A stretch of DNA of 64,000 nucleotides. Source: Chlorophyllum brunneum. Lineage: Eukaryota; Basidiomycota; Agaricomycetes; Agaricales; Agaricaceae. Position 1 is the stretch's first letter. Every line of letters begins with the position of its first letter. Below, piece by piece: positions 7,501 to 17,077 of the stretch. Position numbers and translations under genes: made by a program. Location: assembly GCA_963576785.1 (NCBI GenBank), contig OY756139.1, positions 4,588,001 through 4,652,000 on the forward strand, written 5' to 3'. Under the pieces are notes generated by a model. It was given only the letters and a program-made list of their open reading frames with translations, searched no databases and was not told the origin of the DNA.

Positions 7501-10500
7501 ACAGTAGAAGAAGAACAGATCCCGACTAAAGCCCTGGAAATCCCAATCAAAGTAATCAACGCCGATGGAACGGAGAATAGAAAGGGAGAAATAACAGATA
7601 AAGCACAACTAGTACTAAACAACGGCAACCACACGGAACAAATCGACGCTCTAGTAACACAATTGGAAAGCGCGGACTTATACCTGGGGCACGATTGGCT
7701 GGTCAAACATAACCCGGAAATCGATTGGAACAATCATGTCATACGATTCACGAGATGTCCAGAAGATTGCAAAATATCACATAGCAACATACGGTTCAAC
7801 GAGAAAATACGGACAGTCAAGGAACACATTGAAGAGAAAAAGGCGGACTGGACGGACGATGAAGATCTACCACCATACCTCCGACAGTACACCCATCTGT
7901 TCAACAAAAAGAACTTCGATAATCTACCCGCACACACGGTATGGGACCACGAGATAAATCTGTCAGAAGACGCACCCCCGGTACTGCAGTCCAAAGTTTA
8001 CCCAATGACAATAACGGAAAAACAGGAACTACAAAAATTCCTCAACGAAAACCTCGCCTCAGGACGTATCAGACCATCACAATCCCCCTACGCCACCCCA
8101 TGCTTCTTTATACCAAAGAAAGACGGAACAAAACGCCTGGTACAAGATTACAAGAAGCTGAATGAACACACCATCAAAGATAAAACGCCACTACCACTTA
8201 TAAGCGAGGTGTTAGACCGACTAAAGGGCGCAAAAGTGTTTAATAAGCTCGACATCATTTGGGGATACAACAACGTCCGAATCAGGAAAGGAGACGAATG
8301 GAAGGCAGCGTTCGTAACAAACAATGGATTATTTGAACCTACGGTCATGTTCTTCGGAATGAGCAATTTACCGGCAACCTTCCAAAGAATGATGAACACG
8401 ATATTCCAAGAACTATTACATGAAGGGACGCTTGTCAACTACATGGACGATTTCGTCATTCCAGGAACCACACAGGAGGAACTCGAGAAAAGAACGACAC
8501 GGTTCTTAGACATTGCAGCCAAACACCAGCTATACTTCAAACGATCAAAATGTATGTTCGACGCGAAAGAAATACCCATACTGGGCTTTGTGGTAGGACA
8601 GGGCAGCATTAAAATGGAGGAAGAGAAGGTGAAAGCAGTAAGGGAATGGCCAACACCCAAATCCGTGAAGGATGTCGAAAAATTCCTCGGCTTTGCAAAT
8701 TTCTACCGACGATTCATACAAGACTTCAGTAACATAGCAACACCACTACATGAACTCAAGAAGAAAGACGCACAATGGTCATGGTCAGAACGGCAACAAC
8801 AAGCGTTCGAAGAAATCAAGAAGAAAATCACGAGCGAACCAGTACTAGCGATGCCCCGAGATAAAGGACAATATAGAGTGGAGGTAGACGCATCAGGGTA
8901 CGGAGTAGGAGCGGTATTATCACAAGACCAAGATAACCAGTGGCACCCAATCGCATTCCACTCGAGAACAATGACACCGGCAGAACGAAATTACCAGATC
9001 TATGACAAAGAACTATTGGCAATCCGAGAAGCGGTCAAAACTTGGAGACAATATCTACTCGACGCCGACAAACCATTCGAGATATGGACGGACCACAAGA
9101 ACTTGGAATACTTTAGGAAACCGCAACAACTCACAGGACGACAGGCGAGATGGCAACTGGAACTACAGGAATATCACTACACGTTAAAACACATACCCGG
9201 AAAAACAAACACAAAAGCAGATGTGTTATCAAGACTAACGAAAACGGACACAACCAGAGACAACACAGATATCACGCTATTACCCGACCACTTATTCGAC
9301 AACACTACCACCGAGATCAGACAAATGTGGGATATATCGGGAGAAGAAGACCTGAAACACCGACTGCGAAAGGAGCAGAGGAGAGAAACACAATGGTTAA
9401 GAGAAAAGGAGAAACGACCAGAGGAGATATGGGAAACTGATGGATTACCCATCTTCGAAGGAAGAATATACGTACCACCAAACACCGAATTACGCCAAGA
9501 AATACTCCAACAACACCACGACAAAACGGACGTAGGACACCCGGGACAACACAGAATGATCGAACTCCTCAAAAGGACATATTGGTGGCCACAAATGCGT
9601 AACGATGTTAAACGATACATCAAGGGATGTGACACATGTCAGAGAAATAAAATACTCCGAACACGACCTACCACACACCTCCATCCATTACCAATACCCA
9701 CCGGACCATGGGAAGAGATATCAATCGACATGATAGGACCACTGCCAGAATCGGAGGGATACGACGCGATACTTGTCATCGTTGATCGTTTCAGCAAAAT
9801 GATCAGACTACGAGCAGTTAACACCACCCTATCATCCGAGGAGCTAGGAGATATATATCGGGACGACATATGGAGACAACATGGGATACCACGCAGGATC
9901 ATCAGTGACAGAGGCCCACAGTTCGCATCAAAATTCATGGCGGAACTTTGCAAAGCAACCGGCACCCAACGAAACCTATCCACGGCATACCATCCACAAA
10001 CAGATGGTCAAACGGAGCGCATCAACCAAGAGGTTGAGGCCTACCTCAGAAATGTAATCAATCACGCACAGAACAACTGGAAGAAATGGCTCAGCACGGC
10101 AGAATTCCAGTATAACGATAAAACACATAGTGCCACAGGACATTCACCGTTCCAGATAGTATACGGACGACACCCATGGAAGGGCGACATCTCAAATGAG
10201 ATCAAGGCTCCAGCAATCACGGAAAGAATACAAGAACTGCAGGACATACGCCAAGCAACGATCAAAATGCTCCAACAAAACCAGATACAGATGGAAAAGC
10301 GAAACAGCACAAAGCCAGAACACGAGTACCAAACAGGAGACCAAATTTGGCTGGAAGCAGACAATATTAGGACAACAAGACCAACGAAAAAATTAGATCA
10401 CAAGAGATACGGACCGTTCCGAGTAAAAGAAAAAATAGGCGAAACAAGCTACCGCCTGGAGCTACCTGAAACATGGGCGATACACGACGTATTCAACAGC

Positions 10501-10794
10501 AGACTACTTTCCCCCTATCACAACCCCGAGTATGACAGCCAGCGCACTCCGCCACCACCGATCCCCGAGATAGTTAATGATGAAGAACACTACGAAGTAG
10601 ACGAAGTCCGAGGACACCGCATGAAAGGGAAACGAAAACAGTACCTAATAAACTGGAAAGGATATACGTCCGAAGAAGATACATGGGAAGACGAAACAAA
10701 CTTAGACAGCGCCAAGGAAGCAGTACAAGAATTCATAAGCAAGATTTCGAGGACGAAACCTATAAAAAGGGGAGGTAAAAAACAGCAATTATGA
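7501..10794 (+). CDS. pol: Gypsy-B Pol: protease end, reverse transcriptase, RNase H, integrase, chromodomain
   Basis: The frame is open for about 1,097 codons after the protease TGA, with no true ATG near its 5' end, as expected for a Gag-Pol fusion. RT: FFGMSNLPATFQ near 8349 and the catalytic YMDD at 8440-8451. RNase H: VEVDASGYGVGA with its Asp at 8887. Integrase: HHCC zinc finger (His near 9514-9517, CDTC near 9628-9639), then catalytic Asp 9727, Asp 9907 and Glu 10015 with D-x35-E spacing; GPY/F motif YGPFRV near 10408. Chromodomain 10594-10760 (YLINWKGYTSEEDTWE), which in such elements steers integration to heterochromatin. All catalytic residues are present. B1 has Leu where B2 has Ser in N(L/S)PATFQ. 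Confidence 0.95.
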   Translation, partial: TVEEEQIPTKALEIPIKVINADGTENRKGEITDKAQLVLNNGNHTEQIDALVTQLESADLYLGHDWLVKHNPEIDWNNHVIRFTRCPEDCKISHSNIRFNEKIRTVKEHIEEKKADWTDDEDLPPYLRQYTHLFNKKNFDNLPAHTVWDHEINLSEDAPPVLQSKVYPMTITEKQELQKFLNENLASGRIRPSQSPYATPCFFIPKKDGTKRLVQDYKKLNEHTIKDKTPLPLISEVLDRLKGAKVFNKLDIIWGYNNVRIRKGDEWKAAFVTNNGLFEPTVMFFGMSNLPATFQRMMNTIFQELLHEGTLVNYMDDFVIPGTTQEELEKRTTRFLDIAAKHQLYFKRSKCMFDAKEIPILGFVVGQGSIKMEEEKVKAVREWPTPKSVKDVEKFLGFANFYRRFIQDFSNIATPLHELKKKDAQWSWSERQQQAFEEIKKKITSEPVLAMPRDKGQYRVEVDASGYGVGAVLSQDQDNQWHPIAFHSRTMTPAERNYQIYDKELLAIREAVKTWRQYLLDADKPFEIWTDHKNLEYFRKPQQLTGRQARWQLELQEYHYTLKHIPGKTNTKADVLSRLTKTDTTRDNTDITLLPDHLFDNTTTEIRQMWDISGEEDLKHRLRKEQRRETQWLREKEKRPEEIWETDGLPIFEGRIYVPPNTELRQEILQQHHDKTDVGHPGQHRMIELLKRTYWWPQMRNDVKRYIKGCDTCQRNKILRTRPTTHLHPLPIPTGPWEEISIDMIGPLPESEGYDAILVIVDRFSKMIRLRAVNTTLSSEELGDIYRDDIWRQHGIPRRIISDRGPQFASKFMAELCKATGTQRNLSTAYHPQTDGQTERINQEVEAYLRNVINHAQNNWKKWLSTAEFQYNDKTHSATGHSPFQIVYGRHPWKGDISNEIKAPAITERIQELQDIRQATIKMLQQNQIQMEKRNSTKPEHEYQTGDQIWLEADNIRTTRPTKKLDHKRYGPFRVKEKIGETSYRLELPETWAIHDVFNSRLLSPYHNPEYDSQRTPPPPIPEIVNDEEHYEVDEVRGHRMKGKRKQYLINWKGYTSEEDTWEDETNLDSAKEAVQEFISKISRTKPIKRGGKKQQL

Positions 10795-10982
10795 ACAGCA
10801 AACCTCGCATCTCAAGTAACCACTACACTCATCACATCACTCGTGGTATTCACTTCACCCTTGACTTTGCCAACTATCTCTACAATACACCATGCCCGCC
10901 GAACGCCAACTTACCCCGTACCCCTACCTCGCAGAATTTGAAGAACTCGTCCCAGAAAGGACCAACCAGGAAGAAATCGTAG
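10791..10982 (+). CDS. Small ORF coupled to the pol stop by ATGA (63 aa)
   Basis: Its ATG (10791-10793) overlaps the pol stop TGA (10792-10794). It overlaps the start of ORF3 in another frame. The decayed copy B3 has the same ATGA overlap at 47507-47510 and a similar N-terminus (both contain TLDF, NYL and PNAN motifs). Over the first ~38 codons about 11 differences between B1 and B3 are synonymous in this frame, hinting that it is translated. It may be a short peptide, or an N-terminal extension joined to ORF3 by frameshift or splicing. No domain is recognised. It could still be a chance ORF. Confidence 0.4.
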   Translation: MNSKPRISSNHYTHHITRGIHFTLDFANYLYNTPCPPNANLPRTPTSQNLKNSSQKGPTRKKS

Positions 10983-11728
10983 AAGGAGAAACCCTAGTCG
11001 ACACCATAATACTACTGGGAGCAGCAGTAAAAGCAACCCAAGAAGGAGCCTCGAAAATTATGGACACCTTATCCGACGCCACTCCAAGACTCAATCAGTT
11101 CATCATCAACGAAGGAAGGAGAGACCAACTGGAGAGACACTTGTACGAGATTAACGACGACTTGCAACTCCTCGTTATCTCCAACATACGAGCTCGGATG
11201 CACAGTATCCTTGTAGCCCTAGCCGAACGACTCAATACGTACGAATCCAGAAGCACAGACAACCTCTCCCACCACATCGTTAATCGACTACTCGTTAGTA
11301 ACGACCCATTCCCCATCCAACACCACATCTGCCACACATGCGAACAAAAGACGCAAGAAAGAACCGCCGCTGACCAGCTACTCCACCCCGACATTGAAGA
11401 GGAAGTCGCTCACCTCCAAACCATACTCACCACGGTAGTACCCCCCATCACACCCATGACTTTCCACCCGCCGACAGGATATAACACTTTGAAATCAGAA
11501 GGAGAAAAGGACAACGATTATTGGAAAGAGATTGTGTACAAACTTTTAAGCAATCACACCAACGACAACACTACGTACAACAACCACACCCACTTCCTGT
11601 TTAAAGAAGGACCACCACACGCACCCCTCTGGATTGGTTTACGACGTGTTGACAAGACACCTCTCATTGGAGGAAACAAGAAGGACTTGGCCAGAGCTCT
11701 GGGAGCGGCCGTACCTATGAACGAGTAA
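10892..11728 (+). CDS. Gypsy-B ORF3, uncharacterised 278-aa protein
   Basis: An intact ORF between pol and the polypurine tract, where an env gene would sit in a retrovirus-like element. I see no signal peptide or hydrophobic membrane segment, so an envelope role is not supported. The N-terminal two thirds look helical and charged (LVDTIILLGAAVKATQEGASK). One CxxC lies in HHICHTCEQK. The C-terminal third has FHPPTGYNTLK, NDYWKEIVYKLL and APLWIGL, which are the parts conserved with the 292-aa ORF3 of B3 (47608-48486). The N-terminal part is far more diverged than pol. The start is the ATG giving the best alignment to B3. Function unknown. Confidence 0.8.
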   Translation: MPAERQLTPYPYLAEFEELVPERTNQEEIVEGETLVDTIILLGAAVKATQEGASKIMDTLSDATPRLNQFIINEGRRDQLERHLYEINDDLQLLVISNIRARMHSILVALAERLNTYESRSTDNLSHHIVNRLLVSNDPFPIQHHICHTCEQKTQERTAADQLLHPDIEEEVAHLQTILTTVVPPITPMTFHPPTGYNTLKSEGEKDNDYWKEIVYKLLSNHTNDNTTYNNHTHFLFKEGPPHAPLWIGLRRVDKTPLIGGNKKDLARALGAAVPMNE

Positions 11729-11825
11729 AAACACTCGTCGGGTTTTCTTAAACTTTAACAAATTCCATATGTTCTATCTTACAAAGGACCTTTACAGTAA
11801 TACGTATCATGAGGACATGAAGCTT

Positions 11826-11838
11826 GAAAGGGAGGTAT
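11826..11838 (+). other. Gypsy-B polypurine tract
   Basis: A purine-rich run (GAAAGGGAGG, then TAT) lies directly before the 3' LTR TG. It is the expected primer site for plus-strand DNA synthesis. The core AAAGGGAGGTAT is also found before the B3 3' LTR. Confidence 0.8.
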
Positions 11839-12138
11839 TGTTACGAATCATAGACCGTTCATTCCCATCATGCGCCCATTACCTCGTGTACTCTCATACT
11901 TGTTTCATCTCCTGTATCACCCTAGAGGCTGTGCCTCCTACCTGACTCGTTCTACTCCTCTCCTCTGACTCCGTTACTCGACTCCCTTATTATTAGCCTC
12001 TACCACTAGTATATAAAGTGTAGTAATACTTGATGTATTCCTTACACTTTACCAATCGTATCATCCCTTCTTCCTTTCTCTACTTCCTTTCCTTTATCCA
12101 AAGGCTTGCAACCTGAGTCAGAGACTAAGGTCGTAACA
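11839..12138 (+). repeat. Gypsy-B B1 3' LTR
   Basis: 300 bp, equal to the 5' LTR except A at 11878. It is followed by the target duplication CAACC (12139-12143) and then by LINE L2. Confidence 0.97.
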
Positions 12139-12143
12139 CAACC

Positions 12144-14521
12144 TGTGAATGGGGGAGTTCCCAAGTCGATGAAAGGATTGGAGTCTTGTCTTGCACAGGT
12201 AAAGTGGAAGACTTTGGACTTGCTGTGTTCAATGACTAGACCAAAATCATTCATGAGATGTTCCATCTCGCAATACATGTGTTGTAGGATCTTGACATTG
12301 CTTTCAAGAGTGGGAGATTGGGCAATGAGGGTACCATTGTCAACATAAGACAAGATGTCAAATCCCATTTATCACAGTGTTCTTCCATTCAAACATCAAA
12401 TATTCAGAGGAGGGGAGCAAGATAGAGGGCGGAGAGAATAGGGCTAAGGGCTGAGCCTTGTCCCACTCCTACCACTGCATCAAATTCAGGGGAAGTTTCA
12501 TTGTTCCACAAATAGGTAGTGTGTCTCTCTTTCAGGTAATTGTTGAAGAATGCTGCAATTTGAGGGGGAAAACCCTGTGGTGTGAGGATGCCAGTGAGGA
12601 GATTGTGATTGAGGGAGGGGAAGAATTGGGCAATGTCAAATGCTAAGACTGATGTTTTCTTCTTCTTCATCCAAGCTCCCTGGATGATGTGGGTGAGGAA
12701 AAGACCAGTGTCCTCTGTAGACCTTTGTCTTATTGCCCCAAGTTGATGTGGATGAAGGACCTTGAACTTCACTGCCTCGAATTGTAATCTCTTGGCTAAC
12801 ATCTTCTCTATCAGTTTGCTGAGTGTGTTAAGGAGAACAATAGGCCAGAACGCCTTTGGAGTGGAGTAATCAGGTTTATTTGGTTTAGGAATGATCACCG
12901 ACATTGACTGTTTGAAATGCAATGGCCAATGCCCAAGAGATAGACATGCACAGCTGATATGCAGGAACAGGTTGGCGCAGGTATTGATAGTGACAATCTG
13001 TTTGAGATGGGACCAGGACAGGTGATCCAGGCCAGGGGCAGAAGAATTTGAGGTATCCTTGAGCAACTCCATCATCTCTAAGGGAGAGAAGTTGACCCAA
13101 GTCCTATTCTCCATACCAATTGGTGGAGGTAGTTCTTCCAGGATATTTGCATTGAATGGATGATCCTGCGCAGAGTTGTAGTGGTCAAGGGCAGTCCATA
13201 AACTGTCTGTTGTGAGGCAGGGCTGTCTGTCATGGCAAATGGCCTCAGCGGCTGGGAGAGCTCTGCCTTTGGTCCACTTCATGAGGTCCCAAGGGTGACG
13301 GTTATCGACCAAGATTTCTTGTATCTTCTTGTCAAAATATTCATGTTTGGTAGTCCATGTCTTCTTGCAAAAAGCATTCCACTTTTGTATGTTTCTTTGG
13401 TCTGCATGGTGGTCTGCCAATGCCTTTGAGCATTCTTTGTTCTACCAAGTCTTGGACCTGGTGGTGATCTTGACCTTCTTTGCATTGCAATTCCAGGACC
13501 TGTCAAATAAAACTCCCAATTCTGCTACAGCTCTTTCCAGCTCATCTGCAGTGTTCATTGGCCAGTTCTTGTTGATTATTCCTTCTGTAATATCCATAAG
13601 GAATTTAGTCTCCTCCTCAGAGCCTTTAGGAACCGTCATTCTTTCTATGACAACATCCGTCTGAGGAATCGGGATTCGAATAAGAAGGGGGGCGTGGTCC
13701 GAGTTGTACCAATTGCCATCCTGGATGACATGGGTGGGGATATGCAGAAGCATCCCCAAGGTGAAGAGAAGGTCAATGACTGTGTCTGGGAGGTTGGGGT
13801 CCAAAGCATATCATGTGGGTTTGGCAGCAGATGGGATTGATCTCTCTAAATTAAGAGCTTTGGTGACCATGAGAAGATGGTCCGCACTCACAGGATGTTG
13901 GTCTGTTGAAGGGTCCCATCTGTCAGAATGGATGTTGATGTCGCCACCCATAAGAATGAAGGGTGGGAGGTCAAACAGTTGCTCCTTGAGGAAGTGGAGC
14001 ACAGTGTTCCGGCTGTCATTGTAAACATTCAACAGTAGAAGTTCTTCTCCTCCAGCATATAACAAAATGCACATAAGGTCTTGATGGTTAACAATGTCCC
14101 TTCCAATGGAAGGTCAGAGTCACTTAAGTTGCTTATGCGCAAACATGAGGACAGGTGGGAGGGTTTGGTTATTCACATTGACTGTCCTGCCAGGCCCTTT
14201 GGGCTGAGGTCAAAGTTGATGTGGGATTTGCTGGTATCCAACCTGGAGGACTTCTTTGGCTATGAATGGATAGGCAATAAGGGTCCAGTCCAGGTGGATT
14301 GGGCCCCCTACCAAAGGCAATCTGTCATTAGAGACAGGAGAGGGAATGTCACAGAGATATCTCCATGGGGGTTCTTGAATGAGAAGGAGGTCAACATCAC
14401 CTCTACGCACAAGGACTGTCTCCATCACTCCATACAATCTTCCAACGTTGTGAGAGCAGACTTTTAATTCACTCAATAGAGTGCAAGAAAGTCTGTCTTG
14501 ATCGTTGGGTGTGTTATTCAT
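12144..14521 (-). pseudogene. LINE L2 ORF2: AP endonuclease and reverse transcriptase
   Basis: It starts on the minus strand at the ATG at 14521, which overlaps the ORF1 stop as ATGA. Endonuclease motifs: HNVGRLYG, LIQEP, GGDIN and SDHAPL, with a short deletion near 14100-14210. RT motifs: PKPNKPDYSTPKAF, FDIAQFFPSLNH and GVGQGSALSPILS; the FVDD catalytic box has become YVDN (near 12340). Stops occur at about 14210, 13811 and 13442, and a frameshift near 12400. The longest open piece, 13420-12404, covers most of the RT. The frame is cut at 12144 by Gypsy-B B1 and continues at 5647-4897. Confidence 0.88.
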
Positions 14522-15940
14522 TGAGGGGGGGCCATTTGGCTTTGACCAGCTGGGAATGATGAGGAGGAGGGTTGGGGAACTCCTTTGTTGACTCTAAGTT
14601 CGAGCACTTTGTTGGCATACCAGTCATGGTCAAAGTGACACTTCCAGAACTGATACTTTCTATCTGTGGCTAGGTGATCCTTACCACAATTGGAGCATGT
14701 AGCCTTGTGAGGGCATGGTTCTCCAGCAGGGGTGGCAGCAACAGGGGGTTCTGCCTTCTCATTACCTTTGCAACAAAATGCAAAGCCACAATGGTTGGTG
14801 GTGGGGACCTTTGCAGTGTGCGCAGGTAAACAATCTAGTATGGCATTGGACCAGGGGGTGGCCCCATCTGCAACATTTGGCGCAAAATGGGATACTGGGG
14901 TTGGCCTTGGCTCTCCTTATGTGGAACAGGCCTCCATAGATATTGAGGAACTTGTCCTCAATCTTTGCAATGTTGGACCCTGCTTTAGAGTCCCATATCT
15001 CAAACCACACTGTGCAAGTGTCTGAATGTTTAGAGTTGCGAGGCAAATTGCATGGTGACTGAGTGAATTGAGCTTCGAATGCTGGAGACCACATTGGCCT
15101 CAGTGAGGACAGTGCCTCAGGGGGTGATGTAACTAACATCCGTGATTTTCATGAATGACTTGGACTGAGGGAGAGACACTTCACCCAAGGTGATCCCTCC
15201 AAATTTCTCTTTGAGCCATGCTTTGACCATGTTAAGCTCAGCGGGGGTCAGAACCTCCGAGGTGTGGACCATAAGGCCCAGCTTGCCCTGTGAGGCAGCA
15301 GTGACCCTCGATTTGGACTTCTCAGCGATGAGACAGGCATTGAGGAAGTCGATAATGGATCCAGAATTGGTAATATTGGGTCTGGTGAGAAGAGGAATAA
15401 TGACCTGTTTGCACGATGGGCCATTAAGAGTCAAGCAAACAGTGCCAGGTTTATTGGCAGATTTCTTGTTTGCAGTGGGGGGAGTAGAGAAAGCAGCATC
15501 ATACATTGCCACAACTTTCTCATGAGACAATTCCAGGAATTTGCTCACAAACTCCAAGAGTTTGAGAGGATCATGCCCAGAGGAGGCAGTAGGAGAGTTT
15601 TTGGGTTTAGCAGCCACTGCTGCATAAGATCCCTTGGAGTTAGACACTGGGGCGGGGCCTTTAGAAGCTGTAGCAGGCACAGGTTTTGGTATCGCAACAG
15701 GCAAGGCCTTAGGTGTGGGTTTATTTGCTCTCTTTGATCCAGTAGCGGTGTTCTTTGGTTTGGGGGGAGTTTTTCAGGACCTACCCTTCTTGGCATGAGA
15801 GACAGTCTTGAATTCTGCCTCGGAGATCATCTGAATGTCATCATTGGAGATATCCAAATAAGTGACATCCTTAACACTGGAGATACCAACATTATCATCA
15901 GAGATACCTGAATAAGTGACATCATTATCACTGGAGATAC
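14518..15940 (-). pseudogene. LINE L2 ORF1: RNA-binding protein with zinc knuckles, 5'-truncated
   Basis: Corresponds to the C-terminal two thirds of L1 ORF1 (53340-55316). At its truncated 5' end there are two related copies of a DVTY...ISND(D) unit. It continues through a Lys/Pro/Ala-rich linker and SGHDPLKLLEFVSKF to Cys-rich knuckles near 14880-14660 (CRWGHPLVQC, CAHCKGPHH, CSNCGKDH). It ends in TGA at 14520-14518, overlapping the ORF2 ATG. A TGA near 15773 and a frameshift near 15120 break it. It would coat LINE RNA. The 5' end is cut by the Gypsy-A LTR at 15941. Confidence 0.82.
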
Positions 15941-17077
15941 TGTTATGGATTCAGCTACTAAGGGCAATCAAAGAGGATGCAACCTCTAGGGTATGGCCTT
16001 AATACCTATCTCAGCCAAGTAACCAGATAAGCAAATGTTATCAAACTGTCATTACTCAACCAAGAAATGGGAATCCCATTTATCCTGTAACTCTGAGTGA
16101 TGAGGGTGAGTAGAGAATAAGCAGTTTATCAATCTTCTATTGATTGACAGCAACTGTCAATGGAAACTCTTCTTGGGCAATCAAGAAGGCTATCCCTGTA
16201 GAAGATCAAAGCTTAAGCTTTGACTTCCTAATACAGTCAGCTATTTATACTAACTACTTCTTTTCTATAAATACTATGGAGTATAGATAATGAGACTGAA
16301 ACATGTTTCACAATGTGAAACTGATAGATATGAAACTTCAAGGTAAAACACTACTAAAGATAAATGTGAAACTGATAAAGATGAAACAGCTAAACATAGA
16401 GCAAAGTGAAACTGTTGATAGTAAAATGGATGAGTGCTTACTCATCCTCAAAGATCTCAGATGGCAATGATGAGGATTCATCAGAACAGCTGCAGTCACA
16501 AGATGTGTAGGACTAAGTGGTAGAAGGTGATGACGATGACAGTGGTGATGGAAGAACTGCATCCATAGGATGATTGGAGTTGGATGATAGGGATGACGTA
16601 GATGCAATTGGTTCTTCAGAGAGATAGGACTCAGGTGACTCAACAAAGGCTTGAGTAGATTGCAATAGCGGATGGGGAGAATCATCGCTGTCACTACTGG
16701 GTACAGTGGGTTCATCATCTGGTGATAAGTCTCTCAGTCACATTTCTATACAATAGATTCCATCAGCAATTTGTTGGTGAATGAGTGCTTCGAGCACTGG
16801 ACTACGAGTGTACATGTAGGGGTGGATGTACTGCATAGTTTCTTCAGTAGTCGGTCATGCTTTCCAACCATTATTCCAGGTGCCATAGAGGTTGTTCTTG
16901 ATGGTGCATAAGTAGAGTCCATCAGTGTCACATACATATAAGTATGGTATGTATTTCCAGGCTAGTCGAAGTAGAGAATCAATAATGGCATCATTGGATT
17001 GTGGTGGTGGGACAAGTGGTATTGCTTCTGGAAACTTGTCATAACCCCTGACATAGGTTCAAGGTTCAGACATAACA
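15941..17077 (-). repeat. Gypsy-A A2 3' LTR (1137 bp)
   Basis: TGTTATG (17077 on the minus strand) to CATAACA (15941). It is preceded on the minus strand by the purine-rich GAAGGGAATAA (17088-17078), the likely polypurine tract. It has the same length as the LTRs at 1483-2619 and 50899-52035. U3 carries the ORF3 C-terminus (stop at 16438-16440), then the GTTTCA boxes, TATA box, 18-bp palindrome and hairpin. Confidence 0.95.

Larger units (their letters stand above)
5648..12138 (+). mobile_element. Gypsy-B copy B1, near-intact 6491-bp chromovirus
   Basis: A complete LTR retrotransposon flanked by CAACC (5643-5647 and 12139-12143). Two 300-bp LTRs (5648-5947 and 11839-12138) differ by one base (5687 G, 11878 A). 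Between them lie a self-priming PBS, gag, a protease-pol frame one base back (-1), a third ORF and a polypurine tract. It is rich in CpG, unlike the older elements around it. B2 at 18860-25350 has the same length; I found only two internal differences (8369 and 10834). One in-frame TGA in the protease region is the only defect I see. It probably inserted recently. Confidence 0.96.
4897..15940 (-). mobile_element. LINE L2 (Tad/I-like, minus strand), interrupted by Gypsy-B B1
   Basis: A non-LTR retrotransposon occupies 15940-12139 and 5647-4897 on the minus strand, split by B1 and its CAACC target duplication. ORF1 comes first, then ORF2 with endonuclease, RT and RNase H. Its 5' end is cut by the 3' LTR of Gypsy-A copy A2 at 15941, and its 3' end is lost at the gap. 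Protein order and sequence match LINE L1 at 52462-59763. It carries frameshifts, TGA stops and small deletions. The clade call rests on the domain order EN-RT-RNase H plus zinc knuckles; a phylogeny was not run. Confidence 0.88.

Noticed and set aside
10892..11728. Gypsy-B ORF3 as an envelope gene
   Set aside because: No signal peptide, no transmembrane segment, and few cysteines; only its position resembles env.
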